Below are positions 8,232 to 15,934 of a stretch of 64,000 nt of DNA, piece by piece. How positions within the stretch are numbered: the first letter of the stretch is position 1; every line of letters starts with the position of its first letter. Location of the stretch: the NCBI GenBank assembly GCA_024684175.1, contig JAIKXJ010000008.1, forward strand, positions 1-64,000, given 5' to 3'. The stretch is from Erysipelotrichaceae bacterium (lineage in GTDB: Bacteria; Bacillota_I; Bacilli_A; Erysipelotrichales; Erysipelotrichaceae). The position numbers and the translations under genes were made by a program. The notes below the pieces were generated by a model, which saw only the letters and a list, made by a program, of their open reading frames with translations, was not told where the DNA came from and made no database searches.

Positions 8232-9278
8232 TTATTTCAATGTATCATCTAATACGATGATGCCCTTGGTGACCTCACCGGCCATCATCTTTTCAAAACC
8301 CTCACGCCAGTTTTCCAACGGCGTCAGATACGTCGCGATCTTTTCCGGAACGACGGTACCGTTCTTCATCAGCTCCAGGGCAGTGACCCAGGAAGTCGGC
8401 TTCTGTGAACGGGAACCGACATAGACGATCTCCCTGTGAAGGATGAGATCGGTCCAGATCGTCTCGTGAGTGTTGTTGAAGACGCCCATCTGGACGACTG
8501 TTCCTTTTCTCTTCACGATCTCGAGCGCCTTGTTCAGCGCCGGGACCGCACCGGAACATTCGAAACATTTATCCGCACCGACATTGTCGGTCATTTCCAT
8601 GACGACGGCCTTGATGTCTTCTTCCATCTGATCGACGCAGCGATCCGCTCCGGCAGCCAATGCCAGTTTGAAGCGTTCCTTATCCTGCGGCAGACCTGCC
8701 ACGATGACGGTCGCGCCTTGGGACTTGGCGACCTGGGAGACCATCTGACCGATGGCACCGGCACCGAAGACCACACAGACATCGCCCGGCTGGACCTGAC
8801 CTTTTTCGATGACCGAATGGACACCGCAGGCCAGAGGCTCCGTCAGAGATGCGCTCAATAATGAAACGTTGTCCGGCAAGACATGGACGGATTCTTCTCT
8901 GGAGACCAGATACTCCGCCATCGAACCGTTGATCTGCGTGCCCAGACCTTGACGGTTGCCGCAGAGGTTATAATCCTTGGATTTGCACATCGGGCAGACA
9001 CCGCAGGTCTTGAACGTCGTCTCCGACGTGACGCGGTCGCCGACTTTTATCTTTTTGACATCCGGTCCGACATCGACGACGATGCCCGAGAACTCATGTC
9101 CCAGGACCACCGGCGGTTTCGTACTTCCGTAATTGCCCTTGAAGGCATGAAGATCCGTTCCGCAGATCCCGGAATAAGCGATCTTGATCTTGACCAGATC
9201 TCCGGTCGCTTCCGGCTCCGGAATGTCCATATAGACCATATGGTCTAAACCAGCTTCAGTTTTTACTACAGCTTTCAT
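8232..9278 (-). CDS. Zinc-dependent alcohol/polyol dehydrogenase (MDR family)
   Basis: 348 residues, sorbitol/threonine-dehydrogenase-like. Catalytic zinc ligands are in SGICGTDLH (C38-type position) and GHEFSG. The structural-zinc cysteine set is CGVCPMCKSKDYNLC. The NAD fingerprint is VVFGAGAIGQM. It probably oxidises the imported polyol or polyol phosphate to a ketose. The gene converges on the SorC regulator, with only 15 bases between them. It diverges from the transketolase operon across a 201-base region holding two near-identical palindromes, which suggests shared control. Confidence 0.88.
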   Translation of the reverse strand: MKAVVKTEAGLDHMVYMDIPEPEATGDLVKIKIAYSGICGTDLHAFKGNYGSTKPPVVLGHEFSGIVVDVGPDVKKIKVGDRVTSETTFKTCGVCPMCKSKDYNLCGNRQGLGTQINGSMAEYLVSREESVHVLPDNVSLLSASLTEPLACGVHSVIEKGQVQPGDVCVVFGAGAIGQMVSQVAKSQGATVIVAGLPQDKERFKLALAAGADRCVDQMEEDIKAVVMEMTDNVGADKCFECSGAVPALNKALEIVKRKGTVVQMGVFNNTHETIWTDLILHREIVYVGSRSQKPTSWVTALELMKNGTVVPEKIATYLTPLENWREGFEKMMAGEVTKGIIVLDDTLK

Positions 9279-9297
9279 ACACTCGCCTCTTACATAA

Positions 9298-9313
9298 TTT
9301 CATGATTGTGAAA
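9298..9313. promoter_or_regulatory. Palindromic operator candidate, copy 1
   Basis: TTTCATGATTGTGAAA, a TTTCA-N6-TGAAA palindrome. Its reverse complement, TTTCACAATCATGAAA, matches copy 2 (9420-9435) in 15 of 16 bases. It lies 20 bases before the dehydrogenase start, downstream of any promoter for that gene, where a bound repressor would block transcription. Confidence 0.6.
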
Positions 9314-9402
9314 ATACGCTCTAAATTAATTATAAGAACAAGAAATTGACCGTGTCAATAAATTATTGTAAGCCTTTTCTTTTTACTTATGTAAAAGGTC
9401 TG

Positions 9403-9431
9403 TTGACTTTTGTTCATTATTTCACAATAAT
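9403..9431 (+). promoter_or_regulatory. Promoter of the transketolase operon
   Basis: TTGACT at 9403-9408, a 17-base spacer, then AATAAT at 9426-9431: five of six matches to each consensus box. It lies about 50 bases before the transketolase start, and the -10 overlaps the second palindrome. Confidence 0.7.
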
Positions 9432-9435
9432 GAAA
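9420..9435. promoter_or_regulatory. Palindromic operator candidate, copy 2
   Basis: TTTCACAATAATGAAA, overlapping the -10 box of the transketolase promoter, so binding should repress. It is almost identical to the copy at 9298-9313. The larger arms TTCATTAT (9413-9420) and ATAATGAA (9427-9434) also pair. The SorC regulator encoded at 7272 is the natural candidate ligand, by proximity only. The stretch 9410-9427 also resembles a Rex site (see findings). Confidence 0.6.
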
Positions 9436-9479
9436 TTAGTACTTTAATTTATTATTTCATCAATAAAAAGGAGGTTTCG

Positions 9480-10385
9480 ATGGATAAGAAAATCTACTCC
9501 AGGGAAGAAGTCCAGGCTATCGCCAACTCCATCCGCAAACAGATCTTAGGGATCGCCTTAAAGACCGGCGGATGCTACCTCGCACAGGCCTGCTCTTCCG
9601 CTGAGATCGTCGCATCGCTCTACACCAAAGTCATGAACCTCGGCCAGTCCGAAGGCTTGTGGGAGCCGATCCCGTTCCCGGGCGTACCGGGTCCCGACAA
9701 CATGGACTACCCGAAAGGCATGATGTACAACGGTGCACCGGCGCCGGACAAAGACCGCTTCTTCGTCTCCTGCTGCCACTACGCATCGGTCATCTACTGC
9801 GCTTTGGCAGCAACGGGAAGGATCTCTCCCGACTGCATGGACAAGTTCAATGTCGACGGCTGGAACATGGAAATGATCGGTGCCGAACATTCTCCGGGCT
9901 TTGAAAACACAGCCGGATCCCTCGGTCAGACCATCTCGATCGCCGGCGGTACCGCCCATGCCAGAAAGAGAAGAGGCGACACCGGCAAATGCTACGTCAT
10001 GTTAGGTGACGGCGAATTACAGGAAGGCCAGACCTGGGAATGCATCCAGGCTGCCGGCCACTACAAACTCGACAACCTCATCATCGTCATCGACGCCAAC
10101 GATCAGCAGGTCGAAGGTCAGATCGAGAATCAGATGACGGAAGAACCTCTGATCGACCGTTTCCGCTCCTTCGGTGCGGAATGTGTCTCCGTCAACGGTC
10201 ACGACATCGATGCCTTCTGCGAAGCATTCAATACGCCGCATGAAGGAAAACCGCTCGTCGTCATCGGCAGGACCCGCGGCACGACAGGTATCCCGCCTCT
10301 TGAGAAACGCTGGCCGTTCTTACACTTCGTCAGGATCGGTAAAGACGAAAAAGAAGAATTCCAGAAGATCTACGACGCGATGTAA
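9480..10385 (+). CDS. Transketolase, N-terminal (TPP-binding) subunit
   Basis: 301 residues covering the first half of a transketolase. The thiamine-diphosphate/Mg motif is MLGDGELQEGQTWE near residue 176, ending in VIDANDQQVEG. It needs the C-terminal half encoded 15 bases downstream to form an enzyme. Split transketolases occur in many Firmicutes, often in dedicated sugar pathways rather than in the pentose phosphate pathway. AAGGAGG precedes the ATG. It would transfer a two-carbon (or dihydroxyacetone-like) unit from the ketose phosphate made by the PTS and dehydrogenase. Confidence 0.9.
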   Translation: MDKKIYSREEVQAIANSIRKQILGIALKTGGCYLAQACSSAEIVASLYTKVMNLGQSEGLWEPIPFPGVPGPDNMDYPKGMMYNGAPAPDKDRFFVSCCHYASVIYCALAATGRISPDCMDKFNVDGWNMEMIGAEHSPGFENTAGSLGQTISIAGGTAHARKRRGDTGKCYVMLGDGELQEGQTWECIQAAGHYKLDNLIIVIDANDQQVEGQIENQMTEEPLIDRFRSFGAECVSVNGHDIDAFCEAFNTPHEGKPLVVIGRTRGTTGIPPLEKRWPFLHFVRIGKDEKEEFQKIYDAM

Positions 10386-10400
10386 GAAGGAGGACAAACA

Positions 10401-11387
10401 ATGAAAATCGAAGTCAATACACACGAGAAAAATATCCTTCGCCTTGCGGAAGAACATCCGGAAGTCGTCGTCTTATCCGCGGACTTAGGTACGTCCTGCG
10501 AAGTCAAGAAGTTCCGCCAGGTCTATCCTGACCGCTACTTCACGATGGGCATCGCCGAACAGAACATGGTCTCCTGGGCGGCCGGTCTGGCCAGAGAAGG
10601 CTACCGTCCGTTCATCCATACCTTCGCGGTATTCGAATACAGAAGAGTCCTCGACCAGGTCGAGATGTCTGTCGCTTACCCGAACCTTCCGGTCGTCTTC
10701 GTCGGATTCGTTCCGGGCATCACCACACCGGGCGGTGTCTCCCACCAGTCCATCAATGACGTCGCCGTCATGCGTTCCGTTCCGAACATGGCCATCTTCG
10801 ATGTCGGCGATGCGACCGATATCGACTCCGTCCTGGATATCGCCTACGCCTACAACGGACCGGTCTACATCCGCCAGCTCCGTAAGGAAGTTCCGCGCCT
10901 GTTCCCGGCCAACGAACCGATGGTCTTCAACCGGGCAAGAGAACTCTCTAAAGGCGACGATATCCTGATCCTGTCTTCTTCCATCTGCACCGAAGAAGCG
11001 ATGCGTGCGACTGCCGTCTTGAAAGAAAGAGGCATCTCCGTCGGACATATGCATGTGACGACCTTAAAACCGTTCACCGATCCGACCATCGTCGAAGCGA
11101 TCGAAAGAGCGAAATATGGCGTCATCACGATCGAGAACCACCTCGACATCGGCGGCTTAGGTTCCGCAACGGCCGACATGATCGCCGAACACGGCTTAGG
11201 CAAGAAACTCATCAAGATCGGTCTGAAAGGCTACGCTCACGGCGCCTCCAAGATGTACCTGATGGAAAAATACGGCATCAACGCCATGAACCTGGTCAAC
11301 GCCGTCGAAACACTGACCGGCAAACAGCTTGGCATCAAGAAAGAAGATCTTGAAGAAGTCCGTTTTGTCGACTTCCTGGAAGTCTAA
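10401..11387 (+). CDS. Transketolase, C-terminal subunit
   Basis: 328 residues, containing the transketolase pyrimidine-binding domain (GIAEQNMVSWAAGLA with the conserved glutamate E53-like, and GGVSHQSINDVAVMR) and the C-terminal domain (TTLKPFTDPTIV). It partners with the N-terminal subunit just upstream; AAGGAGG at the junction supports joint translation. Half-subunits of this kind form an alpha2-beta2 enzyme. The product of this operon probably works with the AraD-like protein that follows by 9 bases. Confidence 0.9.
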   Translation: MKIEVNTHEKNILRLAEEHPEVVVLSADLGTSCEVKKFRQVYPDRYFTMGIAEQNMVSWAAGLAREGYRPFIHTFAVFEYRRVLDQVEMSVAYPNLPVVFVGFVPGITTPGGVSHQSINDVAVMRSVPNMAIFDVGDATDIDSVLDIAYAYNGPVYIRQLRKEVPRLFPANEPMVFNRARELSKGDDILILSSSICTEEAMRATAVLKERGISVGHMHVTTLKPFTDPTIVEAIERAKYGVITIENHLDIGGLGSATADMIAEHGLGKKLIKIGLKGYAHGASKMYLMEKYGINAMNLVNAVETLTGKQLGIKKEDLEEVRFVDFLEV

Positions 11388-11396
11388 GGAGATAAT

Positions 11397-12089
11397 ATGT
11401 TTGAAAAAGAAAAACGACAGATCATAGAATACGGCATCCTGATGGACCGCTACGAGCTGGTCTCACTGACCTGCGGCAACCTGGCCATCCGTATGCCGAC
11501 CGGCGAAGTCCTCATCACGCCTTCCGGCATGATGTATGAAAAGATGGTCGAAGACGACGTCATCGTCTGTGACATCGAAGGCAACATCATCGAAGGCGAC
11601 AAGAAACCTTCTTCCGATACGCCGGCGATCCTTTACATCCTCAAGCACATGCCGCACATCAACGGTGTCATCCATACCCACCAGCCATATGCGACAGCGC
11701 TTTCCCTGATCCCGGGTCTGAAAGAATTCCGCGTCTGCTACACCGGCATGGCCAACGCCTGCTGCGGCAACGTCCCGATCACTCCGTACTCCAATGCGGG
11801 TTCCGTCGATATGGGTATCGATGTCGTCAACAATGCCGGCAATGCCCGCGCGGTCATCCTGTCCAACCACGGTGTCATGACCATCGGCCCGACTCTGAAG
11901 GATGCCTTATATTCGGCCGTCTATCTCGAAGAGACCGCCAAGGGCTATCTTGCCGCACGCGCCTGCTGCCCGGACGGCAAGACCAATGAGATGACCGACG
12001 AGCAGATACAGACCATGGTCGACGTCTTCAAGTTCTACGGTCAGGGAACACCGACCATCCCGACGGATCTGGTCGACAAAGACAAATAA
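11397..12089 (+). CDS. Class II aldolase-family protein, L-ribulose-5-phosphate 4-epimerase (AraD)-like
   Basis: 230 residues, like AraD (231). The motif KPSSDTP (residues 70-76) is that of AraD and differs from the SSE of FucA and of the paralogue at 2830. Zinc ligands H93, H95 and H158 are kept. A C-terminal FYGQ resembles the YYGQ tail of AraD. The position corresponding to AraD Asp120 appears to be asparagine (GMANACCG), so activity may differ from epimerisation. Third gene of the transketolase operon, 9 bases downstream, with AAGGAG before the ATG. Could be an epimerase, an aldolase or a decarboxylase acting on the pathway's pentulose phosphate. Confidence 0.8.
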   Translation: MFEKEKRQIIEYGILMDRYELVSLTCGNLAIRMPTGEVLITPSGMMYEKMVEDDVIVCDIEGNIIEGDKKPSSDTPAILYILKHMPHINGVIHTHQPYATALSLIPGLKEFRVCYTGMANACCGNVPITPYSNAGSVDMGIDVVNNAGNARAVILSNHGVMTIGPTLKDALYSAVYLEETAKGYLAARACCPDGKTNEMTDEQIQTMVDVFKFYGQGTPTIPTDLVDKDK

Positions 12090-12130
12090 ACGGGAGATCC
12101 CCTTTCCCTCTTTGATAAAATCTATCAGAC

Positions 12131-12167
12131 AAAACACCGGCTTATTCCAATAAGCGGTGTTTTGTTT
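12131..12167 (+). terminator. Terminator of the transketolase operon
   Basis: AAAACACC plus GCTTATT pair with AATAAGC plus GGTGTTTT around a CC loop, with one bulged G, followed by TGTTTT. Clear rho-independent terminator 42 bases after the AraD-like gene. Confidence 0.85.
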
Positions 12168-12202
12168 TAGAAACTGTTTCAATCACAAAAGATCATTATC
12201 TC

Positions 12203-12230
12203 TTTACTTGTGAAATTTTTAACATATAAT
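12203..12230 (+). promoter_or_regulatory. adhE promoter
   Basis: Perfect -10 TATAAT at 12225-12230 and a -35-like TTTACT at 12203-12208 (spacer 16). The start codon is 26 bases downstream, with GAGGTA as binding site. A Rex-like operator fills the spacer. Confidence 0.7.
12208..12225. promoter_or_regulatory. Candidate Rex operator
   Basis: TTGTGAAATTTTTAACAT matches the general Rex palindrome (TTGTGAAATATTTCACAA) in 15 of 18 positions. It lies exactly between the -35 and -10 of adhE. Rex is the NADH-sensing repressor of fermentation genes in Gram-positives, and adhE is a classical target. No rex gene is in the window. Confidence 0.6.
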
Positions 12231-12255
12231 AATGATTAATGAATGAGGTATCGAT

Positions 12256-14871
12256 ATGGCAGAAAAAGAAAAACCATTGAACGTCAATGAAGAAATCAAC
12301 GAACTCGTAAACAACGCCCTCAAGGCGCTTGACGATTTCTCTTCCTTCGATCAGGAAAAGATCGACTACATCGTCGCCAAATGTTCCGTCGCCGGTCTCG
12401 ACCACCACGGGACCCTGGCCAAAGCGGCGATCGACGAGACCAAACGCGGCATCTTCGAAGACAAAGCGACCAAGAACCTGTTCGCCTGCGAATATGTCGT
12501 CAACAATATGCGTCACCTGAAGACCGTCGGCATCATCTCCGATGATCCGGTCACCGGCATCACCGAGATCGCCGAACCGGTCGGTGTGATCTGTGGCATT
12601 ACGCCGGTCACCAACCCGACCTCCACGGTCTTATTCAAATCCCTGATCTGTCTCAAGACCAGGAACCCGATCATCTTCGCCTTCCACCCCAATGCACAGG
12701 AATCCTCCAAAGCGGCAGCGCTCATCATGAAAGAAACGGCGGAAGCTGCCGGTGCACCGAAAAACTGCATCCAGTGGATCGAACATCCTTCGATGGAAGC
12801 CACCAGCGCTTTGATGAACCATCCGGGCGTCGCCACCATCCTGGCGACCGGCGGCAACGCGATGGTCAAGGCGGCCTACAGCTGCGGCAAACCGGCGATG
12901 GGCGTCGGTGCCGGCAACGTTCCGGCCTATATGAACGCGTCTTGCGATGTGCGGCAGGCGGTCAATGACATCGTCATCTCCAAGTCCTTCGACAACGGCA
13001 TGATCTGTGCTTCCGAACAAGGCGTCATCATCGACGAAGCCATCTATGAGGAAGCAGTCAATCTGTTCAAGGAATTCAAAGTCTACTTCCTGAAACCGGA
13101 AGAAAAGAAGAAACTGTCCAAATACATGTTCGGCTATGCCGAGAATGAGAAAGGCTGCGAGAACGCCCGGCTCAACGGCGATGTCGCCGGCAAGTCTCCG
13201 CAATGGATCGCTCAGCAGGCCGGCATCAAAGTCCCGGAAGACTGTGTCATCCTCGGCGTTTCTTGCAAGACCGTTGGCGAAAAAGAACCGCTGTCCAGAG
13301 AAAAGCTTTCTCCGGTCCTGGCCTTCTATAAAGTCAAAGACGAGAAGGAAGGCTTCGAAAAAGCCGATCAGATGGTCCGCTTCAACGGCCTGGGCCATTC
13401 CGCCGCCATCCACTGCAAGAGTCAACAGATGGCTGACGCCTATGGCGACCGGATACCGGCGATGCGCATCATCTGGAACTCGCCGTCTTCCTTCGGCGGC
13501 ATCGGCAATGTCTACAACTCTTTCCTGCCTTCTCTGACACTGGGCTGCGGAAGCTACGGACACAACTCGATCGGCGGCAACGTTTCCGCGGTCAACCTGC
13601 TCAACATCAAGAAAGTCGGAAAAAGGAGAAACACCGTGCAATGGTTCAAAGTCCCGCAGAAGATCTATTTTGAAAGAAATTCCATCCAGTATCTCAAATC
13701 CTGCCGCGATGTGACCAAAGTCTTCATCGTCACGGATACGTCGATGGTCGAGCTCGGCTACCTCTCCAGGATCACCGAACAGCTCTACGCCAGGAGAAAC
13801 AAAGTCCAGATCCAGCTGTTCTGTGACGTCGAACCCGATCCCGATATCACGACCGTACGCAAAGGCGCCAACATGATGGACGTCTTCAAACCGGACACCA
13901 TCATCGCCCTGGGCGGCGGATCGGTCATGGATGCCGCCAAAGGCATGTGGCTGTTCTACGAACATCCGGAAGTCAACTTCGACGACCTGAAACAGAAGTT
14001 CATGGACATCCGCAAACGTGCCTTCAAATATCCGGAACTCGGCCGCAAGACCAAACTCATCTGCATCCCGACCACCTCAGGGACCGGCAGCGAAGTCACG
14101 CCGTTCGCCGTCATTTCCGATAAAGCCAACAACAAGAAATATCCGCTGACCGACTATTCGCTGACCCCGACCGTCGCGATCGTCGATCCGGAATTCACGA
14201 CCGGACTGCCGGCCAAAGCCACGGCGATGACCGGTCTCGATGTGTTGACCCATGCCATCGAAGCCTACGTCTCCGTCATGGCCAACGACTATACCGACGG
14301 CTTGTGCCTGAAAGCCATACAGCTGGTCTTCAAGTATCTGCCAAGAGCCGTCAAAGACGGAAAGAACGATCTGGAGGCAAGAGAGAAGATGCACAATGCC
14401 GCAACGATCGCCGGCATGGCCTTCGCCAACGCCTTCTTAGGCATGACCCACTCCTTAGCTCATAAAGTGGGTGCGCAGTTCCATACCGTCCACGGCTACA
14501 CCTGTGCAGTCCTTCTTCCGCACGTCATCCGCTACAACGGACAGACACCGGACAAACTCTCCGTCTGGCCGAAATACAATCACTACTGCGCCGATGAAAA
14601 GTATCAGGAGATCGCCGCCCTTCTTGGCCTGAAGGCCTCCACACCGAAGGAAGGCGTGGAATCTTTAGCCAAAGCGGTCATCGACTTATGCAAGGAATGC
14701 GGACTCGATCCGAATTTCGAATCCATGGGCATCGACAGGAAAGATCTCGAGGAACACCTCGACGACATCGCCGTTTCGGCTTACGAAGACCAGTGTTCGC
14801 CGGCCAACCCGCGTGTCCCGATGGTCGAAGACATGAAGAAGATCCTCTTAGACTGCTACAGCGGAAACTAA
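12256..14871 (+). CDS. adhE: Bifunctional acetaldehyde-CoA/alcohol dehydrogenase AdhE
   Basis: 871 residues. Residues 1 to about 440 form the CoA-acylating aldehyde dehydrogenase, with its catalytic cysteine in DNGMICASEQG. Residues 455-871 form the iron-dependent alcohol dehydrogenase (GGGSVMDAAKGMW, PTTSGTGSEVTPF, and iron histidines in GMTHSLAHK and the following HTVHG). It reduces acetyl-CoA to ethanol, regenerating NAD during fermentation, and forms spirosome filaments in known members. It is monocistronic, between its own promoter and a terminator. Length and domain order are normal. Confidence 0.97.
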   Translation: MAEKEKPLNVNEEINELVNNALKALDDFSSFDQEKIDYIVAKCSVAGLDHHGTLAKAAIDETKRGIFEDKATKNLFACEYVVNNMRHLKTVGIISDDPVTGITEIAEPVGVICGITPVTNPTSTVLFKSLICLKTRNPIIFAFHPNAQESSKAAALIMKETAEAAGAPKNCIQWIEHPSMEATSALMNHPGVATILATGGNAMVKAAYSCGKPAMGVGAGNVPAYMNASCDVRQAVNDIVISKSFDNGMICASEQGVIIDEAIYEEAVNLFKEFKVYFLKPEEKKKLSKYMFGYAENEKGCENARLNGDVAGKSPQWIAQQAGIKVPEDCVILGVSCKTVGEKEPLSREKLSPVLAFYKVKDEKEGFEKADQMVRFNGLGHSAAIHCKSQQMADAYGDRIPAMRIIWNSPSSFGGIGNVYNSFLPSLTLGCGSYGHNSIGGNVSAVNLLNIKKVGKRRNTVQWFKVPQKIYFERNSIQYLKSCRDVTKVFIVTDTSMVELGYLSRITEQLYARRNKVQIQLFCDVEPDPDITTVRKGANMMDVFKPDTIIALGGGSVMDAAKGMWLFYEHPEVNFDDLKQKFMDIRKRAFKYPELGRKTKLICIPTTSGTGSEVTPFAVISDKANNKKYPLTDYSLTPTVAIVDPEFTTGLPAKATAMTGLDVLTHAIEAYVSVMANDYTDGLCLKAIQLVFKYLPRAVKDGKNDLEAREKMHNAATIAGMAFANAFLGMTHSLAHKVGAQFHTVHGYTCAVLLPHVIRYNGQTPDKLSVWPKYNHYCADEKYQEIAALLGLKASTPKEGVESLAKAVIDLCKECGLDPNFESMGIDRKDLEEHLDDIAVSAYEDQCSPANPRVPMVEDMKKILLDCYSGN

Positions 14872-14885
14872 GTAAAACAACAAAT

Positions 14886-14936
14886 AAAAGATCATCCTGA
14901 GAGGTACGGATATATCCTCCGGGATGATCTTTTTTC
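14886..14936 (+). terminator. Terminator of adhE
   Basis: AAAGATCATCC pairs with GGATGATCTTT around a 28-base loop that has an inner AGG-TCCT pairing; followed by TTTT. It also faces the convergent gene ending at 14942 and could serve both. Confidence 0.8.
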
Positions 14937-14941
14937 ATTTC

Positions 14942-15307
14942 TCAGTTCTTCTTTGTGATCGAAGCGACCGACGACAGACGCAGCAGTTTGATCTTCTCCT
15001 TTTTCGGCGAGACGATCCTGACCTTGATCCAGTCCCCGTCGGCATCCAGCAGGACGTTGGATCCGTACTTCGTGTTGCCGTAATTGATGATGTCGAAGTC
15101 TTCCTGGTCTTCCTTGAGCTTGAGGGAGACTTCTTCATTGACCAGCGACTGCACGATCGCCTTGAGCGACTGTTTGTGCTCCGCATAGCTGGTCCCGCTG
15201 AACTTAGACAGCTGTTCTTCCAGTGCCGCGATCCGTTTTTTCAGACCGGAGATCTCCATATACGCCATCAGGCCGAAGATCCCGAATACGAATCCGATGT
15301 ATTCCAT
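14942..15307 (-). CDS. Small membrane-anchored coiled-coil protein, partner of the XRE regulator
   Basis: 121 residues. Residues 1-18 are hydrophobic (single anchor), about 22-40 are coiled-coil-like (LKKRIAALEEQLSKF), and the C-terminal 60 residues form a compact domain ending WIKVRIVSPKKEKIKLL, then RLSSVASI. The same pattern (GNWASVRAE, then LIPLSSILSI) ends the XRE regulator encoded directly upstream. The two genes overlap by one base (TGATG), so they are translationally coupled. A membrane sensor or anti-regulator that interacts with the regulator through like domains is plausible but unproven. No family name recognised. Confidence 0.65.
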   Translation of the reverse strand: MEYIGFVFGIFGLMAYMEISGLKKRIAALEEQLSKFSGTSYAEHKQSLKAIVQSLVNEEVSLKLKEDQEDFDIINYGNTKYGSNVLLDADGDWIKVRIVSPKKEKIKLLRLSSVASITKKN

Positions 15308-15756
15308 CAGTCTTCCTCCTTTACATATTCAATGGAAAGAATGGAGGACAACGGGATCAGTTTATGGATGCTTCCCTTTTTTGTTTCCGCCCGGACGGAA
15401 GCCCAGTTGCCCTCAAAGCTTTCGATCACGCAGTCCGCATCGTAGAAATCGATGTCCGCTTCATCTTCGAAGAAACGGATGCGGATGGTCTTTCCCAGCG
15501 CTTCGTAGAGCACTTTGCCCGGACCGTCCGAGATGAGCGTCTTGTTTTCTTCCCTGATCTCATCTTTCAGCAGATAGTCACAGCTCACTCCCAGTAAAGA
15601 AGCGATGTCTGAGATCTTGTCGATATCCGGCAGCACGCTTCCCGCTTCCCAGCGGCTGACCGTCTGCCTGGTGACCAGCAGTTTCTCCGCAAATTCATTC
15701 TGGGTCATGCCCATATCTTTTCTTTTCTTAGCGATCTTGTTTCCTAATTCAAGCAT
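15307..15756 (-). CDS. XRE-family transcriptional regulator with C-terminal effector-like domain
   Basis: 149 residues. The N-terminal 60 residues are a Cro/CI helix-turn-helix (MTQNEFAEKLLVTRQTVSRWE, then PDIDKI), typical of stand-alone regulators. The C-terminal region, from about residue 80, ends with the WASVR...LSSILSI pattern shared with the downstream membrane protein. AAGGAG precedes ATG 15756. A small inverted repeat at 15819-15838 overlapping a possible -35 suggests autoregulation. Target genes are unknown. Confidence 0.8.
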   Translation of the reverse strand: MLELGNKIAKKRKDMGMTQNEFAEKLLVTRQTVSRWEAGSVLPDIDKISDIASLLGVSCDYLLKDEIREENKTLISDGPGKVLYEALGKTIRIRFFEDEADIDFYDADCVIESFEGNWASVRAETKKGSIHKLIPLSSILSIEYVKEED

Positions 15757-15818
15757 AAGCTTTCTCCTTTTTTACACCTTCATCATAAGGGACTTCTTCA
15801 TAAAAAGTAAGAAACCGG

Positions 15819-15838
15819 CATGTTCAAAATGTAACATG
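15819..15838. promoter_or_regulatory. Inverted repeat upstream of the XRE gene
   Basis: CATGTT and AACATG arms with an 8-base spacer, 63 bases before the XRE start. On the minus strand it contains TTGAAC, which is 17 bases from TTTTAT and could be the promoter. Possible autoregulatory operator; weakly supported. The rest of the 178-base gap (15757-15934) shows nothing else clear. Confidence 0.35.
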
Positions 15839-15934
15839 TCGATTTACATCAGTATCGATGAAAGACAGACGGACAGAAATAGATGTGATCCGCCGTCAGG
15901 ATCATACAGTCAGGCAGCGCTTTGCTGCTGTTCC

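Noticed and set aside
12631..13965. 444-codon open frame on the minus strand inside adhE
   Set aside because: It is antisense to a well-supported gene, has no binding site or family motif, and its composition is the mirror of the adhE codons.
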